Assembly: GCF_003086295.3 (NCBI RefSeq)
Contig: NC_092045.1
Span: 25,610,890 to 25,674,889 of the forward strand
Direction: 5' to 3'
DNA length: 64,000 nt
From: Arachis hypogaea
Lineage: Eukaryota; Streptophyta; Magnoliopsida; Fabales; Fabaceae
Below, piece after piece: positions 33,074-44,617 of the stretch. Within the stretch, counting starts at the first letter, position 1. The number at the start of each line of letters is the position of its first letter. The translations under genes and the position numbers were made by a program. The notes under the pieces were generated by a model. That model was not told the DNA's origin and did not search any database. It was given only the letters and a program-made list of their open reading frames with translations.

Positions 33074-33620
33074 TGCACGCGACGCGACAACGTCGCCGAC
33101 GCGTCTGCGTCATAGGTGCATTGGGAAGAAAATAAAATTAAACAGAGAGTCACGCAAAAGCACGGCTGGAGGCACGGCTGGAGGCGTGCCTCTGGCACAA
33201 ATTGGTCCATGCGACCGCATGGATGACGCGTCCGCGTCATGTGGAAAAAATGCCTCCCACGCGTCCGCATCACCCACGCGAACGCGTGCCCTGTAAATCG
33301 ACAAATAAGGGTGTATGGCCGAAAGTTGAGCTGGAATTGGGCTAGACTCGTGCTAGCAGCACCAGCCCTACCACGCGAATGCGTGCCCTACGTGTCCGCG
33401 TCGTTCTTTAAACAAGGCCATCCACGCGATCGCGTCCACCACGCGATCGCGTGACCCAACGTTTTGGCAAAATGAGCTTTTCACCAGAGAGTTGCGCGGC
33501 TGCGAGGCTGCACTCGCGCTGACGGCACGAACCACTTCGCGCGAACGCATGACTCACGCATTCGCGTGACTTCATCGATGTGCTATCTACGCGACCGCGT
33601 GCCCCATGCGTTCGCGTCGC
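33074..33620 (+). repeat. ACGCGTnnGCGT palindrome array in the element B spacer
   Basis: Dense CpG-rich units such as CACGCGATCGCGT, ACGCGACCGCGTG and ACGCGTCCGCGTC occur over 550 bp. They are the same type as in the LTRs of B and G. The frames across this block are Arg/Ala/His-rich and not proteins. Confidence 0.85.
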
Positions 33621-34113
33621 CTGCGGCGCACAGCTTATCCACATCAGCCAAATATCTTATCTTTTCTTCCCCAATCCTAATTTTTAGTTCTCCCTTCTTA
33701 TTTCTTTCTTCTTATTTCTTCCCTCCTCCTTTCTTACTTCCTTTTTCTTTTCCCATTGGTGTTAAAATTCTCTTCTTCAACTATTGCATCTTTTCTTGAA
33801 TTATTCTGGTGCTTCATGACTTGTTTTATTTTGATTGGGTATTATTATTCATAAGTCAATGCTAATTTTTATAATACTGATATTCCTTTTGCATTGATAT
33901 GGACTTACACTATCTTATATTACCCACACTCTCTTCCCCATTGTTGCAACTTTTGCACTATTGATATGTCATTTGCTTCCACTATTTTCTCACTTGTATG
34001 TTGTAGCTACCATGTAATTGAGACCTTTATTATTTGGCATTAACACCCATATTTTATTTATGTTCTTATCTTTATTTTTGGGTTACTTTCCTTCCTTTTT
34101 CTCTTCTTTCAGG

Positions 34114-34257
34114 ATGGTCACCACGAAGAGAGAGAAAAAGCTTCTTAATGGGGAGACAGGCGAGTCAATCTGCATAATCTGTAGAAAAAATGTATCAGTT
34201 GGAGCAGCCCGTCCACCTGCACATCTTCGCATGCACCGAGGACGGTGCAATCTTTAA
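34114..34257 (+). pseudogene. Element B remnant of the accessory ORF, 47 codons
   Basis: ATG 34114 follows TTTCAGG, as at the accessory-ORF starts of G and H. The basic start (MVTTKREKK) resembles theirs (MATKK... in G). The frame ends after 47 residues and no central domain follows, so the ORF is nearly wholly deleted. Its last codons overlap the stem-loop module at 34232. Confidence 0.5.
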
Positions 34258-34269
34258 GTGTGGGGAGGT
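34232..34269 (+). promoter_or_regulatory. Element B stem-loop plus polypurine motif, copy 1
   Basis: A 7-bp perfect stem TGCACCG / CGGTGCA with loop AGGA is followed after 6 nt by AAGTGTGGGGAGGT (34256-34269). That polypurine motif is identical to the one touching B's 3' LTR. Confidence 0.75.
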
Positions 34270-35689
34270 CGATACCGATCTCCATGGGTTAGTTATCCTC
34301 TTCTCAACACCAATGTTTAAATTCTCTTTGTTAAATTAGTTGTTGCATTTGCATGTTTGATTGCATATTTTCTTGATTTTGTGCATATTTTACCACTTGG
34401 TTGAAGTAACATTTTCTTTTTCAAGAAAATTTTTATAGCATTTCACTAATTTGAATTAAACTTTTTGAAAAACTTGTTTGAAGAAATATTATATTGGAAC
34501 ATGGTTTAGAGCTCGAACACACAAAACTAGTGAGATTTTGAGCCTATTTGATTGGTTGCATTTTATCAACCAATATATTTTTTTTGTGTGTTATTCTCTC
34601 TAAAATTGTAATCTTTATCTTGCTTAATTCTATATTTCCATTGTTTGATGTATGCATGCACTTATATGATTAGGGCCTTGTTTCACTAAGCTTACATACC
34701 CATATGGCCTTACCCTTTCGTTATCCTTTGCAAACCAATTTGAGCCTATTTTACCCATTTGTTCTTTACTTTAGCTCATTACTAACTCTAAGCGAAAAAT
34801 AATAATGTCCTTAGTTTGAATCCTTGGTTAGCTTAGACTAGTAAAAGTGTTCATGATTTAAGTATGGGGAAGTTGGATTTGAAAATATTTGGTTTGAGTA
34901 ATTGGGTGTTGTATATTTTTGTGAAAATGTGCAAAATAATAGTTGAACACATATTATTGCATTCAATACTTTTTTCATATGCATTGAGAAAAACAAGAGA
35001 AAAAAAAATATAATAATAGAAAAAAATAAAGAAAAGAAAAAAAGTGAAAAAGAAAAGAAAAAGAGCAATTAATAAAAGGGGACAAAATGTCCCAAAGTAA
35101 GTGTTGGTATCAATGCATATGTGCTGTACTCAAATTTAGGATGCATGAATATGTGGAAAATACAGTTAATGGGAAGTTAGATTCTGTATTTTAATTAAAT
35201 GGATTGTCTTAAGTTAGGTGGAAAGTTTAGGTTAATTAAGGATTCAGATTTTAGTCCACTTGACCAAATACAATCCTACCTTGACCCTAATTCCATTACA
35301 ACCCTTAAAAGACCTCTTGATTTGTGTATTGGTGCATTAAATTTTTGTTGATTGTTAGATGAAGAGCAAGCCTTAGAAAGCAAGATTAGCAGAGAATTAA
35401 GAGAATCGAACCTTAAACACCTGAGCGATTAGAGTGCATACACAATCGGTGAGGGTTCGATGCTCGATTCCTTGTTCCCGGCTTTCATGAGCTATCTTCT
35501 TCTTGCAAGTTATTTGTACTTCGTTTTTATGATTTGAATTAGTGAAATCCAATTTATGTTTGTCTTGGAGAGTTTGTTTACTTTTAACCAAGTAGGTAAA
35601 AGCATTTTGCATTTAGCTGCATTCATATAAATAGGTTGTATTTCATACATCCCACCATTCTGCCTTCACTCTTATAGCTTCTCTTGAGC
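34270..35689 (+). other. Element B 3' non-coding region
   Basis: No coding is supported. An A/G-rich tract lies at about 34985-35075, 650 bp before the 3' LTR. The sequence is recognisable in inverted orientation in element G (about 45000-45800) and in the fragment at 51213-51889. Confidence 0.65.
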
Positions 35690-35728
35690 TTAGCATGAGG
35701 ACATGCTAATGTTTAAGTGTGGGGAGGT
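35690..35728 (+). promoter_or_regulatory. Element B stem-loop plus polypurine tract, copy 2 (PPT)
   Basis: The perfect 8-bp stem TTAGCATG / CATGCTAA with loop AGGA is followed by TGTTT and AAGTGTGGGGAGGT (35715-35728), directly abutting the 3' LTR. This is the expected polypurine tract for plus-strand priming. Confidence 0.82.
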
Positions 35729-37241
35729 TGATAAACCACTATTTTATGGTTTATCTTGTGCTCAATTGAGTGGATTTTATCAATCTTTCATACACTTATT
35801 CATACTAATTGCATGAGTTTATATTTTCCTTCCGGATTTTGTGCTATGATTGAAAACATGCTTCTTTGGCTTTATATTTGCTAATATTAATCCTCTCTTA
35901 TTACCATTAGATACCGTGATATGTGTATTAAGTGATTTCAGGGATTACAGGGCATGAATGGCTCAGAGGATGGAAAGGAAACATGCAAAAGTGGAAGGAA
36001 TACAAGAAGTTGAAGAAACTGCTAAGCTGTCCAGCCTGACCTTTTCGCACTCAAATGGTCATAACGTGAGCTACAGAGATCCAAATGAGATGGTTCTAGT
36101 TGCGTTGGAAAGCTAACATTCTGGGCTTTGTAACGATAGATAATTTGCCATAGCTGCCCCGAAGTTAGGCGACACGAACGCGTGGATGACGCGCCCGTGT
36201 CGCATCTGCAAAATCTCAATCCACGTAAACGCGTGGATGACGCCTCTGCGTCACTTTGCTGCGACCTGTACGAATCAGATTTCACAATCAGTGATTTCTG
36301 GGCTGTTTCTAACCCAGTTCTCAGCCCAGAAAACACAAATTAGAGGCTATAAAGTGGGGGAATACATTAATTCATCATCATACATTCGGAACACATAGTT
36401 TCAGGATTTAGATGTAGTTTTTAGAGAGAGAGGTTGTCTCCTCTCTCTCTAGGATTAGGATTAGGATTTTTAGAATTTAGGAATATTTTTATCTCATTTT
36501 TCTATCAGGTTTAGTATTCCTTTATTTTGACTTCTCTTCTACTTTGAGATATTTTAATGCTTGTATTACTTATGTTGCCTATTTGGCTTATGAACCATTC
36601 ATGTTAGGATTTTCTCTATTTAGTATAATTTGAGGTATTTCAGACTCATGATTGTTTTCTTTTATTTATATAAATAATTTAGATTTTTCCCCCTTTTGGC
36701 TTTGGTTAGATAATTGGTAACACTTGAGTTGTCAAACTCAGCAGTGGTTGAAATTGGCAGATTCTAATTGATCTAGATCGCTCTAAAGCTAGTCTTCCCA
36801 CATGGATTGACTAGGACTTGAAGATCAAGCTAATTAGTCCACTTGACCTTCCCTTGTTTAATAAAGGATAACTAAGTGGGATTAAAACCTAATTCTCATC
36901 ACACCTGATAAGGATAACTAGGATAGGAATTCCGATTCTAATACCTTGCCAAGAGTTTATTTTATCATTACTATTTTATTTTTCTTATCATTTAACATAC
37001 TTGTTCCTTACTTTCAAAACCCCCAATTTACAAGACTCATAACCAATAATAAGAACATACCTCCCTGCAATTCCTTGAGAAGATGACTCGAGGTTTAAAT
37101 ACTTCGGTTGTCAATTTTATCAGGGGTTTGTTATTTATGACAACCAAAATGTTTGTAAGAAAGGACTTTTGTTGGTTTAGAAGCTATACTTGCAACGGGA
37201 ATTTATTCTGAATTCTAGACCATGTAAAAGTTCTCTCTTCA
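35729..37241 (+). repeat. Element B 3' LTR
   Basis: 1513 bp, TG...CA, with TATAAAG at 36348-36354 and an ACGCGT-type array at about 36170-36255. It is followed by TSD TTCAT, after which element A's gag start (ATG 37248) follows at once. Confidence 0.92.
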
Positions 37242-37247
37242 TTCATC

Positions 37248-39861
37248 ATGAACCCAAATGGGAATGAAGAGTTTAGAAGAACTCTGGGATCTTATACAAA
37301 CCCCACTGCTGACTTCTATGGAAGAAGTATTAGCATACCTCACATCAAAGCAAGTAGCTTTGAACTAAACCTTCAACTCATTACTATAGTGCAGCAAAAC
37401 TGCCAGTACTCTGGACTTCCATAGGAAGAACCTACTGAGTTCCTGGTAGATTTCTTAAAGATTGCCGACGCAATACACAACAAGGGAGTAGATCAAGATG
37501 TCTACAAATTGTTACTCTTTTCTTTTGCTATAAAGGGTCAAGCCCAAAGATAGCTTGAAAACTTGGAAACAGTTAGTAGATAAGTTTTTAAATCAATACT
37601 TCCCTCCAAGGAAGATGACCCAGCTGAGGCTGGACATCCAAGGCTTTAAACAAGGAGATGGTGAATCTCTTTATAATGCTTGGGAGAGGTATAGATGGAT
37701 GCTAAGAAAATGTCCCACTGAAATATTTTTAGGATGGGTACAATTAGACATCTTCTACTATGGACTTTCAGACATGGCTAAAATGTCTCTGGACCACTAA
37801 AATGGTGGTTCTATACATATGAGAAAAACCATTGAAGAAGCTCACGAGCTTATTGAAACAGTTGCCACTAATCAGCATCTGTACTCATTTGTTGAGACTT
37901 CTATAAAAGGAGAGGTTAAGGTAATATCTACTGAACCTAACCCTCCAGAGCAAGATGGCCCATTGACTCAGCAATTGCACGCCCTTGCCCAGCAACTACT
38001 GGAACTGCAAGAGGCTTTGCGAGAAACTTAGGCTTCTAACAGAAATATAGAAGCCCAGCTGAGTCAAACAAGGCAGCAGTTATCTAAGCAGATAACAGAG
38101 GAATGTCAAGCTATTCAATTGAGGAGTGAGAAATCCTTAAACACCCAACCTCAGTACAATAGGAGATCAAGGGAAGAAAAGCTAATAGAGGAACACCAGA
38201 CTGATGTCCAAGACGTCTTTGAAGGCATTGAATGCCCAAGGAAGAATGTCATTGGCATTCAACACCAAGAAGGGGTATCCATCCCTGGCATTGAACGCCC
38301 AATCAAGGACAACAACAAGGGTGTTGAACGCCCAAAAGGGAATAGTAGCCCTGGCGTTGAACACCAGGAAGGGGGCAGCAATATGGGCAATGAACGCTCG
38401 AGCAAGGGAGGCCAGTCACATGCTGATAACAACCCTCCTAAGCAAGCTAGTAATCCCCCTTTTAAGACACAAGGTACTCAGCCTTCATCAACCATGATTG
38501 ATGAGTACAAGGCCAAGTTATTATACCCTCAACGACTCCAGAAAGCAAAATAGGGAAGCTTTTAAGAAGCTGGAGATCAAAATCCCTTTTGTAGAGGCTC
38601 TTGAACAAATGCCTTCATATGCTAAGTTCATGAAGGAAATACTGAACAACAAGAGGGATTGGAGGAAGTAGAGACAATAGCTCTTACTAAAGGGTACAAT
38701 GTAGTCATTCAGAGGAACCTTCCTCAGAAACTACAGAGACACCCTAACACTCTTCTCAGAGATATAGAAGTGAATCCTAGAGAAGAGTGTCTGGCACTCA
38801 TTAGCACCAAGGAGGCTGAGCCTCAGATGGTACACACTGTTGAGGAACTAAATGAATAAGAGATTCAAGAAGATACTGGAAGCACATTGTTGCATGCCCC
38901 TCTTATGGGAAAAAAGCCTGAAGTACCACATCCTTACAAGACCGAAAAGGAGACCAAGGATGAGCACTGCTCACAGTTCTTGGAAGGCTCTAAGAAGTTG
39001 CACATCAATATTTCTCTTACTGAGTTATTTGAGGAAGTGCATCCCTATAAGGCCCTCACAGAAAGCTTGATGCTTTCTGGGAAGGAGTCCTTAAAAGAAG
39101 GTGAGACAGTAGTCTTCGCCAAGGAAGCTGAACCTCAGAAGCATGCTACTGAGGGACTTAAGGCAATCAAGGACCAGGAAGATCCTGAGAATGCCATTGA
39201 GCATGGCCCTACAGAGAAGAAGGAACCTCAAGTTGATTCTTCTTTGGGCATGCAAGAGAAGCCTGTGACTCCCACAGAGCACGCCCTTGCAGAGGTAAAA
39301 GAGCCTCAAGAGCGACCCTTCCTAGGCGTGCAAACAGAACCAGAAGATGAGCAACTGGCTCAACTCCAAGAAGCATTCAAGAGGCTGCAAGTCAATATCT
39401 CTTTTACAGAGGTATTTGAAAAGAAGGACCTAAGGGGAGATGAAATGGAGGTACTTACAGAGAAGTACAGTATCCCAATTCAAAATAAGCTGCCAAGAAA
39501 GATGTCAGATCTAGGGAGCTTTCAGATCCTATGGACTACTGAAAAGCTCACTTTTGATAAAGCCTTGTATGATCTTGGCTTAAGCTTAAATCTGATATTT
39601 TCATCTGTGATAAAGATGCTGGGAATCCAAGACACACAAGAAACAAGGATTACCTTGCATAAGGACTGGATGGTGTTCAAGGTTCTTGATCCTCCATTAC
39701 CCCCTGACAAGGGAGACACTTGCATAAAAGATTCAGCATTCAAGCATCCTCCCTTAGATGAAACCAATTCAACCCCTCCTAAGACTAAACGTAAGTTTGG
39801 TGTTGGATGTACACTATCCCCAAAGGAGGAAGGCCCCAAAAGGAAGATGCCTAGGGGCTGA
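37248..39861 (+). pseudogene. gag-PR: Element A gag-protease pseudogene
   Basis: The start ATG (37248) and next residues parallel the gag of element E (RRTLGSY, then YGRSIS-type sequence), confirming that A and E are related. There is a stop near 37422 and a small deletion and frameshift before 37555 (the WWL part of the gag core is missing). The core continues in another frame to about 38031 (WERYRWMLRKCP). A palindrome-derived hinge lies at about 38222-38375. The protease resumes at about 38887-39861 with degenerate YDLGLSLNL in place of CDLGAS, and the later half (ILGRPF region) is missing. A KFGVG from AAGTTTGGTGT (39793) ends it. No RT or INT follows. Confidence 0.8.
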
Positions 39862-40175
39862 AAAAACAAAAATATCCCTATTGAAGGCTTTTCACCATGA
39901 AAGATGGTGATATTCACTTATCTCATCATGGTATTCACCATGGAAGAGGGAAGTGGCAAAAAGGGACACCAGCATATTGCTGCAATCCCAACCTTGCCTC
40001 AGGTAGTGAAAAAGATCTTGTCTCTTGAGCGTATTAAGATAATCCATGAGAGCACAGGAAGGAAGCTCCCAGTAAGGAGTAAGGATTTATTCCTCTATGA
40101 CTATCTTCCTCCTTGAAAGGAGTTGTCCGTTAAGCTAATGACATTAAAGAAGCGCTTGTTGGGAGGCAACCCAAC
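39862..40175 (+). other. Element A end-of-pol remnant and hairpin
   Basis: A short open frame (39904-40116) has no recognised domain and may be a relic of the pol/INT end. It is followed by AAGCGCTT and the hairpin GTTGGG-AGGCAA-CCCAAC (40158-40175). Confidence 0.5.
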
Positions 40176-40312
40176 CCTAACTAGTTATTTTTATTTCTTT
40201 TAATTTGTTTTTTCTTTAAGTTATTTCTTTAGGTTCATGATCATGTGCAGTAGTCAAAACAAAGACAGAAATATTCAGCAGTGAGAATAGAACACTCTGG
40301 ATGGAGTGTTAC

Positions 40313-40430
40313 TGGCGTTGAACGCCAGCCAGAGAGCAACGGCCTAGCATTCAACGCCCTAAAGGGAGGAGGCAGTTGGCATTAAACGCCAGCTATGGTG
40401 CACAAGCTAGGCGTTCAACGCCTATAAGGA
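40313..40430 (+). repeat. GGCGTTnAACGCC palindrome array in the A spacer
   Basis: Four degenerate palindromes (e.g. CTGGCGTTGAACGCCAG at 40313) lie between the end-of-pol hairpin and the accessory-ORF remnant, the same place as in element C. Confidence 0.8.
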
Positions 40431-40532
40431 AGGCAGGAAATTTGAATTCCCTAGCCTCTCAGGACTAGTGGGTCCCACAGAAGCTCCACCTACCCCACCT
40501 TCTTCTACCCTATTCTTCCCCATTGTTCATAT

Positions 40533-40570
40533 TTGCTCGAGGATGAGTAAAACTCTTAAGTTTAGTGTTG
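40533..40570 (+). promoter_or_regulatory. Element A stem-loop module, copy 1
   Basis: TTTGCTCG / TGAGTAAA with loop AGGA (40533-40552). The two changes from the C stem leave G-T(U) pairs. It is followed by AAGTTTAGTGTTG (40558-40570), 38 nt before the accessory ORF start. Confidence 0.7.
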
Positions 40571-40607
40571 CAAAAGCCTTGATTTTTGACTTCTACCACT
40601 CCTAAAT

Positions 40608-40801
40608 ATGGCACCAAAGACTGGTGAAACCTCAAGGAAGAGGAAGGGAAAGGCATTTGCCCCCACAAGAAGAGGATGGAGCAAACTAGAGAGGATGCAC
40701 ATGAGCCTCTACAGCCGCCACAACAAAGACAAAGGAGTGACATTGAAGAGATCAAGCACTATACTGGATCCTCAAGGAGGAGTACTAGCCGCCACCATTA
40801 A
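40608..40801 (+). pseudogene. Element A accessory ORF, internally deleted
   Basis: The first about 16 codons (MAPKTGETSRKRKGKA) match the start of the element C ORF. The sequence then jumps to its last about 30 codons, ending in SRHH-TAA in another frame. About 1 kb of the middle is deleted. Confidence 0.8.
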
Positions 40802-41900
40802 AGGTGGATTCGTTCTCTTAATCTCCTTTTCTTATGTTATTTTTCTGTTTTCTATTATGTTTTATCTATTCTCTTGTTCTTATTGCATGATCATTTTCAT
40901 TTATGTCTTAGAATTGTAAAATGTTCCATATATCTCTCACCTTGCTTAAAAGAAAATTTTATTTGAAAAGAATTGAGAGATACATGAATTTCAAGCTTAT
41001 AATAGGAATAGTTCAATTATCTTGATGAAGTGGCATTGCTTTTATTTTCTGAATGTATGAATAAACAGTGCATATTTGAAGTTGTAATTTTAGAATGTTG
41101 GCTCTTGAAAGAATGATGAAAAAGGAAAAGTATTATTGGTAATATGAAAAATCCAAAAATTGATTCTTGAAGCAAGAAAAAGCAGCAAAAAGAAAAAGCA
41201 TGTTGCAAAAGAAAAAAAATTACATATGCATGCGAAAAAGAAAAGAATAAATGGCAAAAAAAGAGAAAAATCCATTACTGCCAAAAAATGCAGGAAAAGG
41301 AGGGCCGATTGAAAAAGCCAATAACCCTTTAAACCAAAAGGCAAGGGTAAAAGGATCTAAGACTTTGAGCATTAATGGATAGCAGGGCCTAAAGGAACAA
41401 AATCCTGGCCTAAGCGGCTCAACCAAGTTGTCCCTAATCATGTGCTTGTGGCGTGAAGGTTTCAAGTAAAAAGCTTGAGACTGAGCAGTTAAAGTCGTGA
41501 TCCAAAGTAAAAAGAGTGTGCTTAAGAACTCTAGACACCTCTATCTGGGGATTCTAGCAAAGCTGAATCACAATCTGAAAAGGTTCACCCAGTTAAAGTG
41601 TCTGTGACATTTATATATCCGGTGGTAATACTGGAAAACAAAGTGCTTAGGGTCACGGCCAAGACTCTAAAAGCTGTGTTCAAGAATAAAAAAGAACTGA
41701 ACTAGGAGAGTTAATAATATCATCTGGATTCTAAGTTCCTAAAGAGACCAACATTTCTGAATTTCAATGGATAGTGAGATGCCAAAGCTATTCAAAAGCA
41801 AAAAGCTACTAAGTCCTGCTCATCTAATTGGAACTGAACTTCATTGGAAACTTTGAAATTTATTGTATCTTAATTTTCTTATTATCATACTGTGTTTTTA
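40802..41900 (+). other. Element A 3' non-coding region
   Basis: It parallels 29772-30636 of element C. It has an A/G-rich tract at about 41172-41275, 660 bp before the 3' LTR. No coding is supported. Confidence 0.65.
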
Positions 41901-41938
41901 GTTGCTTGGGGACAAGCAACAATTTAAGTTTAGTATTA
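41901..41938 (+). promoter_or_regulatory. Element A stem-loop plus PPT-position motif, copy 2
   Basis: GTTGCTTG / CAAGCAAC with loop GGGA (41901-41920), identical to element C, then AATTT and AAGTTTAGTATTA abutting the 3' LTR. Confidence 0.75.
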
Positions 41939-43049
41939 TGATGAGCAGATATTTTATACGCTTTTTGGCATCATTTTTATATAGTTTTTTGTAGGTTTTT
42001 CTTTAGTTTTTTTATTATTTTTTTATATGTTTTAGTGTTAAATTCAAATTTTTTGGATTCTAATATGAGTTTTTGTGTTTTTATATAATTTTAGGCATTT
42101 TCTGGCTGAAATTGAGGAGTTGGAGCAAAAGTCTGATTCAGAGACAGAGAAAGCACTGCAGATGCTGTTTGGATTTGACCTATCTGCACTCCGAAGAGCT
42201 TTTCTGGAGCTACATAAGTCCAAATAGAGCGTTCTCAACAGCTATGGAAATGTGACTTTCTGAGCTTTCCAGAAATGTATAATAGTTTATATGTTGTTTT
42301 GGATTAAAAGGCCCAAAATTGGTGTCCAAAGCCAGCTTCCTGCCCCCCTTCCAGGCGTCCAGCACCCAAAGAGCAGAGCCCCGCATCCAAACGCCCAAAA
42401 AAGAACCCCTAGCTAGCATTCAATGCCCTAGAAGCCTCATAGCACGTGGATCTCATCAAAGCTCAACTCAAACACTTACCAAGTGGGCCCTAGAAGTAGA
42501 TTTTAGCACTAAAAAGACTGTTTACCCTTACTACTCATTTGTTTAGTATTTAAGGGATTAGATTCATGTTATTCATACACCATTTGCCATCATTCAGCAT
42601 ATTTTAGTGTATCACTTTGTTTTTCACATCAGTATGAGTTTCTAAACCTCCTAGGTTGAGGGGAGGAGCCCTGCTGAGCCCTATGAATTAATAAGAGTAT
42701 TACTATTTCTCTTTGATCTGTGTTTGATTAATTCTAAGATGTATATTCATTCTTCATCAATATGAATGTGTTGAATTGGCATTAGGTTATCACATTCTAC
42801 ATGGGTTCAAATTGTGTCTCTCATCGGACAATGATGAACCACCAGCTTGAATATACGTCTCTCAGACGGCTAATCAACGACTTTGTTGAGGACCTCTCGA
42901 GACATCAGTTCAGCCGATTTATGGGGAGATTAGGGTCTCTGTGGTAGAGGCTAGAATCAAAGACGCAGCACCCTCCGATTTGGAAGATTCGACCTTGTCT
43001 GTGGCGTTTTGAGTAGGATGATCAAGGAGAATGAACTGCAGGAGCTTCA
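41939..43049 (+). repeat. Element A 3' LTR, cut by element G
   Basis: It starts TGATGAGCAGATATTTTATA and parallels the A 5' LTR, including the hairpin module (about 42200-42285) and palindrome cluster (42318-42430). It stops at GGAGCTTCA, where element G begins. The rest should lie beyond the window. Confidence 0.85.
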
Positions 43050-44579
43050 TGATGCGTTATATTTTGTTGGTATAGAATTTACCAATAAAATTCCATCGTG
43101 AGTATAGTCTAAACCAACAAGCTACCCGCACATCAAATTTAGAAAATGTGTCACCATCATTCAAAATCAATAACCGGGAGTAGAATCACGGCTGGTTCTC
43201 CCTAGAAGTTTCCCTAAGATGCACATCATTGGTTAGGAGTTCTCTTGGTATTTTGAAGTTGAATACAAGAAAAGTAAATGAATATAAATTAAAACGATGA
43301 GCAATTAACAATTGGAATAAGAGAACCAAGAAATTGAACTAATAAAGGTGAACGACAATAAATAAATGTAAAATCCTTAGCTACGGGTGAGAATTGGGAG
43401 TCCTATCATTATAGTCTCCTTCAATTGTGACAAGAATTGGCTATTGCTCCACTTAGTTAATCTCTAACTATGAAGGAAAGTCAACTGGAGATAATCAATT
43501 TGAGTCCATAAGTCCTAGTCAAATTCTAAGGAAAGACTAGCTTTAGTGGCATGCAAATCAACTAGCAATTTCCAATTATGAATCAACAAATGACATTACC
43601 AATTCAAGTGTCTCCAATTGCCCAACCCCCAAGCCAAGAGTGAAAAATCTACTCCATAACTATAGTTGACATTTCCTCAAACACTTGGTGAACAAAATTG
43701 AAAGACATTGTGAAATTGAGAAGAAAATTCAAATGAAGGTTATCTACTACAAACAACTAACAACAATCAAGCAATTAACAATAATGAATCATGAAATTCC
43801 TTAATGCATTAATATAAATCAATGTAACAAGATCCAAACCAGGATCCAAAATAACTAGAGTAACAAGAACACTAAGTGAGAGTAGGAGAATTAGATCTAC
43901 GAATTAAAGCAATGTAAAATTGAATTCAAAACAAATCTAACCAAAGGATCCAAATGAATTTGAAATTGAGAAAGCCAAAACCTAGAGAGAAGTGAGAGTT
44001 TCTCTCTCTAGAAACATAAACTCCAAAAAACTAGCTAAAAAATTGTGTATGGTGTGAATCAACCCTCTCTCCTTGGTTTCTTGGGTCTTTTGCATGCAGA
44101 ATTCCACTAAGATTAGGCCTGGAGCTCCCCAGAAATCACCAGCCACGATTTCTTTAATGATGTCACGTGCTGCGCATCACGCGTACGCGTCGATGGGGGT
44201 TTTTGCTCAGCCATGAGAATGCGCCAACTTTTGCGCGCCAATCCCAACAACACGCACCCATGTGTGCACGTCAGCCACGCATACGCATCGATGCTGAATC
44301 TCCAAAGCTCCACTCTTTATGCTCCTTCCACTTGTGCATGCTTCCTTCCTCTCTTTTATGCCATTCTTGCCCTATAAACTCTGAAATCCTTTAACAAACA
44401 TGGTAATAGAAGAGGATTAAAATATAGCATATTTAAGGTAAAAGAAGCATGTTTTCAGCGATGAAGTAAAATTAGGAAGGAGACACAAAACCATACATTT
44501 TATATGAATAAGTGTGAGAGAATATTGATAAAACCCCCCAAATTTCATACAAGATAAACCCTAAAATTGCTGTTTATCA
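43050..44579 (-). repeat. Element G 3' LTR (minus strand)
   Basis: 1530 bp. On the minus strand it starts TGATAAACAGCAATTTTAGG and ends AACGCATCA. An ACGCGTACGCGT-type array lies at 44160-44292. Confidence 0.85.
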
Positions 44580-44617
44580 AACCTCCCCACAGTTAAACCA
44601 AGCATGTCCTCATGCTA
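44580..44617 (-). promoter_or_regulatory. Element G stem-loop plus polypurine tract (PPT)
   Basis: Minus strand: stem AGCATG / CATGCT with loop AGGA (44616-44601), then a short linker and AACTGTGGGGAGGTT touching the LTR. It has the same layout as element B. Confidence 0.8.

Larger units (their letters stand above)
16037..37241 (+). mobile_element. Element B: complete non-autonomous LTR retrotransposon, split by element C
   Basis: The two LTRs (16037-17552, 35729-37241) both start TGATAAACCACT and end CTCTTCA, flanked by the 5-bp TSD TTCAT (16032-16036; 37242-37246). Without element C it is about 7.55 kb. It has a PBS, a broken gag-like frame, an end-of-pol-type hairpin, a large palindrome array, a 47-codon remnant of the accessory ORF and a canonical GGGGAGGT polypurine tract. 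It has no protease, RT, RNaseH or INT, so it would depend on proteins from a relative such as the G family. The LTRs differ by an estimated few percent by eye, older than C and younger than A, as the nesting requires. Confidence 0.9.
11767..43049 (+). mobile_element. Element A: old Athila-like LTR retrotransposon, host of the nest (3' end cut by element G)
   Basis: Pieces of one plus-strand element can be followed through the insertions: 5' LTR 11767-14763, PBS 14770, leader to 16036, then after element B its gag at 37248, protease remnant, spacer, accessory-ORF remnant and PPT up to 41938, and a 3' LTR from 41939 that G interrupts at 43049/43050. The two LTRs have clearly diverged. No RT, RNaseH or integrase lies between the protease remnant and the end-of-pol hairpin, so A was already non-autonomous or lost them. 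Its gag resembles that of element E. The left TSD would be ATGGT (11762-11766); the right TSD is not in the window. Confidence 0.82.
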
